Source: DASQZJ01 sp035638775 (GTDB lineage Bacteria; Pseudomonadota; Gammaproteobacteria; UBA5335; SLRW01). From it: a stretch of DNA of 64,000 nucleotides. The stretch spans positions 1 to 64,000 of the forward strand of contig DASQZJ010000012.1 of assembly GCA_035638775.1 (NCBI GenBank). Direction: 5' to 3'. The notes below the pieces were generated by a model. It did no database searches. It was not told where the DNA came from and was given only the letters and a program-made list of their open reading frames with translations. The first letter of the stretch is position 1. Every line of letters starts with the position of its first letter. This document shows, one piece after another, positions 56,968 to 64,000 of this stretch. The translations under genes and the position numbers were made by a program.

Positions 56968-58020
56968 TCAGGCGATGGTAACGCTGTCGTCGAGGTAGAC
57001 GTCCTGGATCGCGTGCAGCAGCTCGACGCCTTCCTTCATCGGCTTCTGGAACGCCTTGCGCCCCGAGATCAGCCCGATGCCCCCGGCACGCTTGTTGATC
57101 ACGGCCGTGCGCACGGCCTGCGCCAGGTCGCTCTCGCCGCCCGAGGCGCCGCCCGAGTTGATCAGGCCGATGCGCCCCATGTAGCAGTTGGCGACCTGAT
57201 AGCGGCACAGCTCGATGGGATGATCCGGGGCCAGCTCCGTGTAGACCTTTTCACTGGTCTTGCCGAAGCCGATCGCGGTGAAGCCGCCGTTGTTCTCCGC
57301 CTGCTTCTGCTTCACGATGTCCGCCTCGATGGTGGCGGCCAGGTGGTTGGCCTGGCCGGTGAGGTCGGCCGCCGTGTGATAGTCCACGCCGTCCTTCTTG
57401 AAGCCCGGGTTGCGCAGGTACGCCCAGCAGATGGTGACCATGCCGAGCTCGTGGGCGTGCGCGAAGGCCTCGCTGATTTCCTGGATCTGCCGGCGGGACT
57501 CCTCGGAGCCGAAGTAGATGGTCGCACCGACGGCCACGGCACCCATGTCGAACGCCTGCTCCACGCTCGCGAACAGCGTCTGGTCGAAGATGTTCGGGTA
57601 GGTGAGCATCTCGTTGTGGTTGATCTTGCAGATCATCGGGATGCGATGCGCGTACTTGCGCCCCACCGAGCCCAGCACGCCCAGGGTGGAGGCGATGCCG
57701 TTGCAGCCACCCTCGATCGCCAGCTCGAACAGGTTCTTCGGATCGAAGTACATCGGGTTGGGGGCGAACGACGCGCCGGCAGAGTGCTCCACCCCCTGGT
57801 CGATCGGCAGCAGCGAAAGGTAACCGGTGCCACCGAGCCGGCCGTGATCCAGCAATGCCTGCATGTTGCGCAGCACCGGCGCCTTGCGGTCCATCGGGGC
57901 GAACACGCGGTCCACGAAGTCCGGTCCCGGCAGCTCCAGCATCTCCGCGGAGATGCCGGTGCAGCGATGCTCCAGGAGGCTGTCCGCCTCTTCTCCCAGC
58001 AGGTGCGCGATATCCGTCAT
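56968..58020 (-). CDS. fbaB: Class I fructose-bisphosphate aldolase
   Basis: 350 residues of the DhnA/FbaB family, which splits fructose 1,6-bisphosphate through a lysine Schiff base. Visible markers: LSLLPIDQGVEHSAGASFAPNP near residue 68, KINHNEMLTYPN, TIYFGSEESRRQI, ADIVKQKQ (probably the Schiff-base lysine), and the phosphate-binding loop INSGGASGG near residue 286. GGGAGAG precedes the ATG. A perfect TATAAT lies about 100 bp upstream on this strand. It is divergent from glpK. Confidence 0.93.
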   Translation of the reverse strand: MTDIAHLLGEEADSLLEHRCTGISAEMLELPGPDFVDRVFAPMDRKAPVLRNMQALLDHGRLGGTGYLSLLPIDQGVEHSAGASFAPNPMYFDPKNLFELAIEGGCNGIASTLGVLGSVGRKYAHRIPMICKINHNEMLTYPNIFDQTLFASVEQAFDMGAVAVGATIYFGSEESRRQIQEISEAFAHAHELGMVTICWAYLRNPGFKKDGVDYHTAADLTGQANHLAATIEADIVKQKQAENNGGFTAIGFGKTSEKVYTELAPDHPIELCRYQVANCYMGRIGLINSGGASGGESDLAQAVRTAVINKRAGGIGLISGRKAFQKPMKEGVELLHAIQDVYLDDSVTIA

Positions 58021-58362
58021 AGCAACTCTCCCGTTTCTCGATGCGGCCCGGGCGCAGGCGGGTTCCGGTGGTCGTCGTTCCCGCTGCCTTCCTGCGCCGG
58101 GTCCCGACGCGGATGTCGCGGATTATAGACAACGCGTTCCACGCCCGCCGCGCCGCGATCGCTGCCCGCCCCGGCGGGCCCGTATGCTACACGTGTGCAC
58201 TCCTGACGGGAATACGTCCTTACGGCGGCCGGGCGCGGTGGAAGGTCCGGGTTGGCCCGCCAGTCTCCTGCCGGTGTTGTCGCGCTTGCGCCGCATCCGC
58301 GCCGCTGGCATGTTCGTCCCGAGCCGCGCGGCGGCAAGCAGACCTGCGGGAGGAGCGGCATC
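58021..58362. other. 342-bp divergent control region between fbaB and glpK
   Basis: On the minus strand TATAAT (58127-58122) is a perfect -10 for fbaB, with no good -35. On the plus strand TATGCT (58183-58188) is a possible -10 for glpK, and the 8-bp palindrome ACACGTGT (58189-58196) directly follows. No open frame here has coding character. Confidence 0.45.
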
Positions 58363-59865
58363 ATGGCCAAATACGTGCTGGCCCTGGACCAGGGGACCAC
58401 GAGCTCGCGGGCGATCCTGTTCGACCATGCCGGTCGGCCGGCCGCGACCGAGCAGCAGGAGTTCCGCCAGATTTTCCCGCACGACGGCTGGGTGGAGCAC
58501 GATCCCCTCGATCTCTGGCAGACGCAGCGGGACGTAGCCGAGCGCGTCCTGAAGCACGCGAACGTCAAAGCCCGGGACATCGCTGCCATCGGCATCGCCA
58601 ACCAGCGCGAGACCACCCTGCTCTGGGACCGGCGCAGCGGCGAACCGGTCTGCAACGCCATCGTCTGGCAGGATCGTCGCACGGCCGGGCACTGCGAGCG
58701 CCTGCGCGCGGAAGGCTTCGACGTCGAACTGCGCGCGCGTACCGGGCTGGTGGTCGATCCCTACTTCTCGGGCACGAAGCTCGCCTGGATGCTCGACAAC
58801 GTCGCCGGCGCGAGGGAGCGGGCGGGGCGCGGGGAGCTGGCCTTCGGCACCGTCGACAGCTGGCTGGTGTGGCAGCTCACGGAGGGACGCCGTCATGTCA
58901 CCGACGTTTCCAACGCGTCCCGCACCCTGCTCTACAACATCCACGAGGGACGCTGGGACGAGACCATCCTCGAGCGGCTGCGCATTCCCCGCGGCCTGTT
59001 GCCGGAAGTCCGCGGCTCGAGCGAGGTGTGCGGCGAGACCCGCCTGCTCGGCGCACCGCTGCCCATCGCGGGGATCGCCGGAGACCAGCAGGCCGCCCTG
59101 TTCGGGCAGGGCTGCCACGCACCCGGCATGGCCAAGAATACCTACGGCACGGGCTGCTTCGTGCTGCTCAACACGGGCACGGAACCGCGCGAGTCGAGCC
59201 GGGGGCTGCTGACCACCATCGCCTGGCGCATCGGGCGCCGGGAAACGCCGCGGTACGCGATGGAGGGCTCCATCTTCGTCGCCGGCGCGCTGGTCCAGTG
59301 GCTGCGCGACCAGCTCGGCCTGATCGGGCACGCCGCGGAGATTGAAACCCTCGCCGGCCAGGTCGGGGACAGTCACGGTGTCTATCTCGTTCCCGCCTTC
59401 GTGGGCCTGGGCGCTCCCTATTGGGACCCGCACGCCCGGGGGACCATCACCGGGCTGACGCGGGATGCCAGCCGCGCCCACCTCGCCCGGGCGGCGCTCG
59501 AGGCGATCGCCTTCCAGACTTGCGACGTGCTCGAGACGATGCGCGAGGAATCCGGGATTACGCTCAACGCCTTGCGCGCCGACGGCGGCGCCAGCCGCAA
59601 CGACCTCCTGATGCAGATCCAGGCAGACCTGCTGGGAGTCCCCGTGGAGCGGCCCGAATGCACCGAGACCACGGCCATGGGTGCGGCCCAGCTGGCGGGA
59701 CTCGCCTGTGGCTTCTGGAACTCCCAGGACGAGCTTTCCGCGGTCAACAGCGTGGAGCGCCGCTTTACCCCGTCAATCGGCGCCGATCAGCGCCGGGCGA
59801 TGCGGGAGGGCTGGCACCGGGCCGTGCAGCGTTCCCTGGCGTGGACGGGGGATAAGGACTCCTGA
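58363..59865 (+). CDS. glpK: Glycerol kinase
   Basis: 500 residues, the usual GlpK length. It phosphorylates glycerol to glycerol 3-phosphate, the substrate of the GlpD encoded at 49027-50673. Motifs: LALDQGTTSSRAILFD at the N-terminus, AIGIANQRETTLLWDRR near residue 80, KNTYGTGCFVLLNTG near 263, and RADGGASRNDLLMQ near 410. The ATG at 58363 follows GGGAGGAGC. It stands alone, convergent with leuA, with a long hairpin between them. Confidence 0.95.
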   Translation: MAKYVLALDQGTTSSRAILFDHAGRPAATEQQEFRQIFPHDGWVEHDPLDLWQTQRDVAERVLKHANVKARDIAAIGIANQRETTLLWDRRSGEPVCNAIVWQDRRTAGHCERLRAEGFDVELRARTGLVVDPYFSGTKLAWMLDNVAGARERAGRGELAFGTVDSWLVWQLTEGRRHVTDVSNASRTLLYNIHEGRWDETILERLRIPRGLLPEVRGSSEVCGETRLLGAPLPIAGIAGDQQAALFGQGCHAPGMAKNTYGTGCFVLLNTGTEPRESSRGLLTTIAWRIGRRETPRYAMEGSIFVAGALVQWLRDQLGLIGHAAEIETLAGQVGDSHGVYLVPAFVGLGAPYWDPHARGTITGLTRDASRAHLARAALEAIAFQTCDVLETMREESGITLNALRADGGASRNDLLMQIQADLLGVPVERPECTETTAMGAAQLAGLACGFWNSQDELSAVNSVERRFTPSIGADQRRAMREGWHRAVQRSLAWTGDKDS

Positions 59866-59897
59866 TCGAAGGTCGGGCCCGTGACCGGTACGTCCGG

Positions 59898-59929
59898 CCG
59901 GGTCCGGGCAGCCCCGTGCCCGGACCCGG
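59898..59929. terminator. 13-bp hairpin between convergent glpK and leuA
   Basis: CCGGGTCCGGGCA (59898-59910) pairs with TGCCCGGACCCGG (59917-59929) around a 6-nt loop. It sits in the 76-bp gap between two convergent genes, where a two-way terminator is expected. There is no T tract on either side. Confidence 0.55.
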
Positions 59930-59941
59930 GAGCCCGCGGCA

Positions 59942-61639
59942 TCAGCCCGCGTCGGGTTCGGTCGCGCGCTCCAGCGCGCCCGCCCGCATGGCGCGATTGA
60001 CCGCACTTACCACGGCACGCAGCGAGGCTGCCACGATGTTGTTGTCCCGGCCCGCGCCAAACATGCCGCGAGACCCGGCCGTGGCGATCTCCACGTAGGC
60101 GAAGGCGCCCGCGTCCGAGCCCGAGCCCGCGGCATGCTCGCGGTAGTCGAGCACGTTGACCGGAAAGCCGAGGTGATCGGCCAGGCCGCGGGCGAAGGCA
60201 TCGATCGGCCCGTTGCCCTCGCCGGCGATAATATGCTCGCGGTCCTGCACCCGGAGCCTGGCCCGGACCCGGTCCCGGCTTCCGGCGGCACGGCTTTCGC
60301 GGTATTCCAGCAGATGGCAGGGCCCCCCCTGCTCCAGGTACTCCGCCCGGAAGGCGTTCCAGACCGCCTGCGACTCCAGCTCACGCCCGGTGTCGTCGGC
60401 GATCGCCTGCACCACGTGGCTGAACTCGATCTGCAGCCGCCGCGGCAGGGCGAGACCGTACTCGGTCTCGAGCACCCAGGCGATGCCGCCCTTGCCCGAC
60501 TGGCTGTTGATCCGGATCACGGCCTCGTAGCTGCGCCCGAGATCCCTCGGGTCCACGGGCAGGTACGGCACCTCCCAGGGCTCCCCGGACCGGCGGGCGG
60601 CCATGCCCTTGCGAATCGCGTCCTGGTGGGAGCCGGAAAAGGCGGTGAAGACCAGTTCGCCGCCGTACGGATGACGCGGATGAACCGGCAGCTGGTTGCA
60701 GTACTCCACGGTGCGCACCATCCGGTTGATATCGGACAGGTCCACCCCGGGGTCCACACCCTGGCTGTAGAGGTTCAGGCCCAACGTGACGAGATCGACG
60801 TTCCCGGTGCGCTCACCGTTGCCGAACAGGGTCCCCTCGACGCGCTCGGCCCCTGCCATCAGGGCCAGCTCCGCCGCCGCGACCGCGGTGCCCCGGTCAT
60901 TGTGCGGGTGCACGCTCAGCACGACGCTGTCCCTGCGCGGGATGTTCCTGCCGAACCACTCGATCTGGTCGGCATAGACGTTTGGCGTGGCCATCTCGAC
61001 GGTGGCCGGCAGGTTGAGGATCACCTTCCGCTCGGGCGTCGGCTGCCATACGGCATTGACGGCCTCGCAGATCTCGACCGCAAAATCCGGCTCCGTTCCG
61101 GTGAAGCTTTCCGGGGAATACTCGAAGGTCCAGTCGGTCCCCGGATGCGCACGGGCGCATTCGAGCACCTTGCGGGCGCCGCGTACCGCGATGTCGACGA
61201 TCCCGGCACGGTCGAGGCCGAACACCACCCGCCGCTGGACCGTCGAGGTCGAGTTGTACAGGTGGACGATGGCCCGCCCCGCTCCGGCGAGGGCCTCGAA
61301 AGTCCGCTCGATCAGCTCCGGCCTGGCCTGGGTCAGCACCTGGATCGTGACCTCGTCCGGTACGCGATCCTGCTCGATCAGCTCCCGCACGAAATCGAAG
61401 TCCGTCCGCGAGGCAGCCGGGAAACCCACCTCGATTTCCCGGAATCCCCGTCGCACCAGCAGATCGAACAGCCGCCCCTTGCGGCGGGCGTCCATGGGTT
61501 CGATCAGCGCCTGGTTGCCATCGCGCAGGTCAACGCTGCACCACGTTGGTGCGGCGTCGATCACGCGTGCCGGCCAGCGCCGGTCCGGGAGATCGATCGG
61601 GGCGAACGGTCGGTACTTGTTTCCGGGCTCAAAACGCAT
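59942..61639 (-). CDS. leuA: 2-isopropylmalate synthase (class II, LeuA2)
   Basis: 565 residues, the long form of the enzyme. It condenses acetyl-CoA with 2-oxoisovalerate, the first step of leucine synthesis. TIM barrel with CSVDLRDGNQALIEPM near residue 35, metal ligands in SVHPHNDRGTAVA and LFGNGERTGNVDL, a linker region, then the C-terminal LeuA dimer/leucine-feedback domain. The ATG at 61639 is preceded by GCAGGAGG. A possible leucine-rich leader peptide (61699-61809) lies upstream. It is not in an operon with leuCDB here. Confidence 0.93.
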   Translation of the reverse strand: MRFEPGNKYRPFAPIDLPDRRWPARVIDAAPTWCSVDLRDGNQALIEPMDARRKGRLFDLLVRRGFREIEVGFPAASRTDFDFVRELIEQDRVPDEVTIQVLTQARPELIERTFEALAGAGRAIVHLYNSTSTVQRRVVFGLDRAGIVDIAVRGARKVLECARAHPGTDWTFEYSPESFTGTEPDFAVEICEAVNAVWQPTPERKVILNLPATVEMATPNVYADQIEWFGRNIPRRDSVVLSVHPHNDRGTAVAAAELALMAGAERVEGTLFGNGERTGNVDLVTLGLNLYSQGVDPGVDLSDINRMVRTVEYCNQLPVHPRHPYGGELVFTAFSGSHQDAIRKGMAARRSGEPWEVPYLPVDPRDLGRSYEAVIRINSQSGKGGIAWVLETEYGLALPRRLQIEFSHVVQAIADDTGRELESQAVWNAFRAEYLEQGGPCHLLEYRESRAAGSRDRVRARLRVQDREHIIAGEGNGPIDAFARGLADHLGFPVNVLDYREHAAGSGSDAGAFAYVEIATAGSRGMFGAGRDNNIVAASLRAVVSAVNRAMRAGALERATEPDAG

Positions 61640-62164
61640 CTCCTGTCCTCCTGCGGCAATCGGTGAAAATCGGGCGATGCGGCCGCCGGACACGGACGTC
61701 AGGCCGCGCGGCGACCGCGGCTCAGTCGCAGCAGGAACAGGGAACGGCGCAAGCTGCGCCCGGTCTCGGGGACGGGCGCGGGCTCGTGGATGAAAGGGAT
61801 GCAGCTCATGACTCGAATGCTCACCTGTCTCTGGCCAGACCGAACGGGGAACGTCCCGGCTCCCCGCGGGAGCCGGGCATCACAGTCGCAGAGACGTAGC
61901 GCGGATATGGCATTCATTTTGCATGATGCGAACCGTGCTCCAGGCACGAGCGAAAGTCAAGCCGTGCGCACCGGCGTGGCCCGGGCTCCCGGTCACGGTC
62001 CTGTAAGGATGGCGGGCGTACGCTCGGCCCGGCGGAGTGTTCCCGGACCGCACCCGGCGCGTTCCAGGCTCGCGCAGCGCCGCAGGACCCGGGACATATC
62101 CCGGAGCGTGTTCTAGACTTCAATCGACGTGCTGTGCGCGTCACGCGGAAGAGGAGGAGCGGCC
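61640..62164. other. 525-bp control region between leuA and the methyltransferase gene
   Basis: The leuA side holds the candidate leader peptide at 61699-61809, then a weak hairpin (GGCG to CGCC near 61686-61670 on the minus strand) followed by a short T run. An AT-rich patch around 61905-61930 could be the leuA promoter. For the plus-strand methyltransferase, TAGACT (62114-62119) is a weak -10. No other coding sequence is supported. Confidence 0.4.
61699..61809 (-). CDS. Candidate leucine leader peptide upstream of leuA
   Basis: A 36-codon frame starting at ATG 61809 ends 60 bp before leuA. Near its end five leucines fall within eleven codons (SLRRSLFLLRL), the kind of control run found in leu leader peptides. 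Only a weak AGGTGA lies 12 bases before the ATG, and an in-frame GTG five codons earlier may serve instead. The downstream hairpin is weak. Leucine attenuation is inferred from position and composition only; arginine is also enriched, as often happens by chance in GC-rich DNA. Confidence 0.35.
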   Translation of the reverse strand: MSCIPFIHEPAPVPETGRSLRRSLFLLRLSRGRRAA

Positions 62165-62791
62165 ATGCCCGGACGCAACCTGACCCGCCAGCTGGCGGCC
62201 CCGACCGGATTTTTCGCACAGATGGCCGGACGCTACCGCAGCCGCGTCAATGCACCGCTGCATGCGGCGGCGCTCGCGGCGCTCGAGGCGGCGCCGGGAG
62301 AACGCGTGCTGGAAGCGGGGTTCGGCCACGGATCCCTGCTGGAGCCCCTGGCCGGGCGCGTCGCGCCCGGATCGGTCACCGGCGTCGAGGCGTCCGACGC
62401 CCTGATCGAACGGGCGAGCCGGCGTTACCGGCCTCTGCTGGAACGCGGGCTCCTCGAGCTTCGACGCGGTACGCCCGAGCGGCTCCCGTTCGCCGATCGT
62501 CGCTTCGACCGCGCCTGCAGCATCGACGGCATCCAGGCCTGGCGTTCCCCGGAGGCCGGTCTGGTCGAGATTCGTCGGGTGCTGCGTCCCGGCGGCCGGC
62601 TGGTGCTGGCGTTCTATCCTTGGGACGCGCTGCGCCGGCGCCGGCAGGCGCCTTCGACACCGGTGCCACTGTACGCACGCAATGTCGGTCGGCTGCTCGA
62701 ATCCGCGGGCTTCCGCGAGGTCCGTGTCCAGCTGCACGGACCGGAGACCTGGCCATTCGCCTGCGCCATTGCCGAGCGTGCGCCGGGATAG
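62165..62791 (+). CDS. Class I SAM-dependent methyltransferase
   Basis: 208 residues of the Methyltransf_11/UbiE-like type. The SAM motif I reads VLEAGFGHGSLLEPLA near residue 49, motif II acidic residue in VTGVEASDALIERA, then RLPFADRRFDRACSIDGIQ and the EIRRVLRPGGRLVLAFYPWD motif. The substrate is unknown; small lipids or quinone-like molecules are common in this group. The ATG at 62165 follows GAGGAGGAGC and is preferred over a start 12 codons upstream. Confidence 0.84.
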   Translation: MPGRNLTRQLAAPTGFFAQMAGRYRSRVNAPLHAAALAALEAAPGERVLEAGFGHGSLLEPLAGRVAPGSVTGVEASDALIERASRRYRPLLERGLLELRRGTPERLPFADRRFDRACSIDGIQAWRSPEAGLVEIRRVLRPGGRLVLAFYPWDALRRRRQAPSTPVPLYARNVGRLLESAGFREVRVQLHGPETWPFACAIAERAPG

Positions 62792-62921
62792 AGCCCGGGC
62801 CTGCCACGCTGCCGCCCATCCTGGCGCCCCTTGACTCGGGGCGGCGGGAAGACTGAAAGACCTGCGCTCTCTGCCGGAGAGCGGCGCGTCAGCGCCCCGC
62901 CCCTTTCCGGAGTCCCGGCGG

Positions 62922-63749
62922 ATGCAACAGCTGATTACCTTCGACGCCATGCGCGCGGCGGGCGTGCAAGGCGTGCGCTATGTCAAGCCGGACCAGAATT
63001 TCGTCCGCAACGAGCCGGCCCGCGGAGCCGACTGGGTCCTGTTTCCGCAGACCTGGCAGGTCAACGCGCTGGTATACGCGCTGCGGAAGCGCATCTTCCC
63101 GAGCCCGGCCGGCCAGCACCTGGGCTACGACAAGATCGAGATGACCCGCGCGATCCGTGCCCTTGTCCCGGAGCACGTACCGGAGACCCTGATCCTGCCG
63201 TCGGGGCCCTCGGCGATGCAGCAGGTCATCGACGCGCTGGACTTCCCGCTGGTCGTACTTCCCGCTGGTCGTCTAAGGAGCCGCGCGACGCGCGTGGCCG
63301 GGGGCGTCTTCCGGGTCGACGACCGCGCCACCCTGCGGCGGGTGTCAGAGCGGCTGGAGGTGCTGTACGCGCAGGAACTCCTCGAGATGGACCGCGACCT
63401 GCGGGTGGTATGGGTCGGCGACCGGGTGATTGCCGCCTGCTCGCGCGAGGGGGGCGACGGCTTCCACCATAATCTCGCAGCCGGCGCCAGGCTGAGCTTC
63501 GCCGCCGTCCCCGCGCAGGCGGTGGCGCTCGTGGAACGGATCGCCCGCGCGCTTGGTCTCAACTATGCCGGTTTCGACATCGCCGTCGTGGACGGCTGGT
63601 GCTATATGCTGCAGTTCAACCTGTTCTTCGGCAATGACGGCACCAATGCCCGCGGCGTCAGGCTCGGACCGGAGATCCGGTCCTGGCTGGAGCGCCAGGC
63701 ATCGCCCGACCACGACACCCCGCCACCGGCGCTCTCGCGCGCCTCCTGA
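62922..63749 (+). CDS. RimK-like ATP-grasp protein with a scrambled ATP-binding segment
   Basis: 275 residues. The fold is recognisable as a RimK-like ATP-grasp ligase: VGDRVIAACSREGGDGFHHNLAAGA, then VERIARALGLNYAGFDIAVVDG and a C-terminal LQFNLFFGNDGTN, where the magnesium-binding E-x-N is expected but Q-F-N is found. Residues about 108-130 read VVLPAGRLRSRATRVAGGVFRV. The next frame there reads KEPRDARGRG, the expected ATP-binding lysine segment. A 16-bp tandem duplication and two one-base insertions explain this (+18 bp in all), so the frame is restored downstream. It may be a decaying gene or contain sequencing errors. The ligand partners are unknown. Confidence 0.65.
   Translation: MQQLITFDAMRAAGVQGVRYVKPDQNFVRNEPARGADWVLFPQTWQVNALVYALRKRIFPSPAGQHLGYDKIEMTRAIRALVPEHVPETLILPSGPSAMQQVIDALDFPLVVLPAGRLRSRATRVAGGVFRVDDRATLRRVSERLEVLYAQELLEMDRDLRVVWVGDRVIAACSREGGDGFHHNLAAGARLSFAAVPAQAVALVERIARALGLNYAGFDIAVVDGWCYMLQFNLFFGNDGTNARGVRLGPEIRSWLERQASPDHDTPPPALSRAS
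63241..63272 (+). repeat. 16-bp tandem duplication inside the ATP-grasp gene
   Basis: ACTTCCCGCTGGTCGT at 63241-63256 is repeated exactly at 63257-63272. It falls where the conserved ATP-binding lysine should be encoded and shifts the frame; a T at 63274 and one extra G in the run near 63300 bring it back. Confidence 0.9.
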
Positions 63750-63751
63750 AC

Positions 63752-63770
63752 GGCCGGCGGGGCCGGCCGA
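63752..63770 (+). terminator. Short GC hairpin between the ATP-grasp and DUF3565 genes
   Basis: CGGCCGG (63752-63758) pairs with CCGGCCG (63764-63770) with a 5-nt loop, 3 bases after the ATP-grasp stop. No T run follows, so termination is uncertain. Confidence 0.35.
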
Positions 63771-63807
63771 CCGGTCACGGGTGCCACGGGATGGAGCGGC
63801 GCGAGGA

Positions 63808-64000
63808 ATGAAGCAGCGTATCGTCGGCTTTCACCAGGACGACAGGAATCACTGGGTGGCGGAGCTGGAGTGCGGTCACACCCAGCATGTCCGGCACAAT
63901 CCGCCGTGGGTCAATCGGCCCTGGGTGCTGCGCGAGGAAACCCGGAGGGCGCGGATCGGGCGCGAACTCAACTGCCGCGCCTGCGATGCGGAACACGAGG
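63808..64000 (+). CDS. DUF3565 family protein, 3' end outside window
   Basis: The first 64 codons of a small protein starting at ATG 63808 with GCGAGGA before it. The sequence KQRIVGFHQDDRNHWVAELE, CGHTQHVRHNPPWVNRPWV and the later CRAC fit the DUF3565 family, small cytoplasmic proteins with conserved cysteines and histidines that suggest metal binding. Their function is unknown to me. The gene runs off the window end. Confidence 0.85.
   Translation, partial: MKQRIVGFHQDDRNHWVAELECGHTQHVRHNPPWVNRPWVLREETRRARIGRELNCRACDAEHE

Noticed and set aside
62831..63240. The second plus-strand frame across the ATP-grasp gene as a separate gene
   Set aside because: Only a short piece after 63273 resembles the family; the rest is a shadow of the real frame.

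Overview
The window is one uninterrupted stretch of a very GC-rich (roughly two-thirds or more G+C by eye) gammaproteobacterial chromosome. The evidence is chromosomal gene order: a tmk-holB-pilZ run, a fabD-fabG-acpP-fabF-mltG run, a nudJ-mnmA-hflD run, a type II secretion pseudopilin operon and an IRP-type aconitase. The mix resembles purple-sulfur or Ectothiorhodospira-like gammaproteobacteria, but the genus cannot be fixed from this sequence. No rRNA, tRNA, CRISPR array, insertion sequence or prophage was seen. Coding density is high, GTG and TTG starts are common, and several gene ends carry long GC hairpins without a T tract.

Layout. 1-2026: the end of a large LVIVD-repeat beta-propeller protein. 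2464-8232: a self-regulated efflux operon cecR-ybhG-ybhF-ybhS-ybhR with an operator-like palindrome. 8313-11887: an AEC permease, a LOG-family protein, TspO and an MFS transporter. 11907-15741: a PAS-PAS-GGDEF-EAL signalling protein and an acyl-CoA dehydrogenase. 15896-22469 (minus strand): fabD, fabG, acpP, fabF, mltG, tmk, holB, pilZ, which covers fatty-acid elongation, peptidoglycan end-processing, dTMP synthesis, the clamp-loader delta' subunit and pilus assembly. 22677-28102 (plus): the gspGHIJKLMN operon. 28183-33303: nudJ, mnmA, hflD, acnA. 33414-37461: a zinc alcohol dehydrogenase, a PDZ-like sensor kinase and its NarL-type regulator. 37458-45102: an Lhr-type helicase, a Lon-family protease with a heat-shock-like promoter and a stem-loop at its start, and a universal stress protein.

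45106-52698: a TonB-dependent receptor divergent from an operon of an AGPS-like flavoprotein, glycerol-3-phosphate dehydrogenase, an FGGY kinase and a HIT protein. 52732-59865: an MHS-type transporter, a broken PAS-GAF-GGDEF-EAL gene, class I fructose-bisphosphate aldolase and glycerol kinase. With the 47-52 kb operon these form a glycerol/triose-phosphate theme. 59942-64000: leuA with a possible leader peptide, a SAM methyltransferase, an ATP-grasp gene whose ATP-binding segment is scrambled by a 16-bp tandem duplication, and the start of a DUF3565 gene.

The points most worth a second look are the ATP-grasp gene with the duplication, the broken c-di-GMP gene, the AGPS-like/GlpD/FGGY/HIT operon of unknown purpose, the control region of the Lon paralogue and the candidate leu leader. 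I did not find convincing evidence of a wholly new defence or mobile system.
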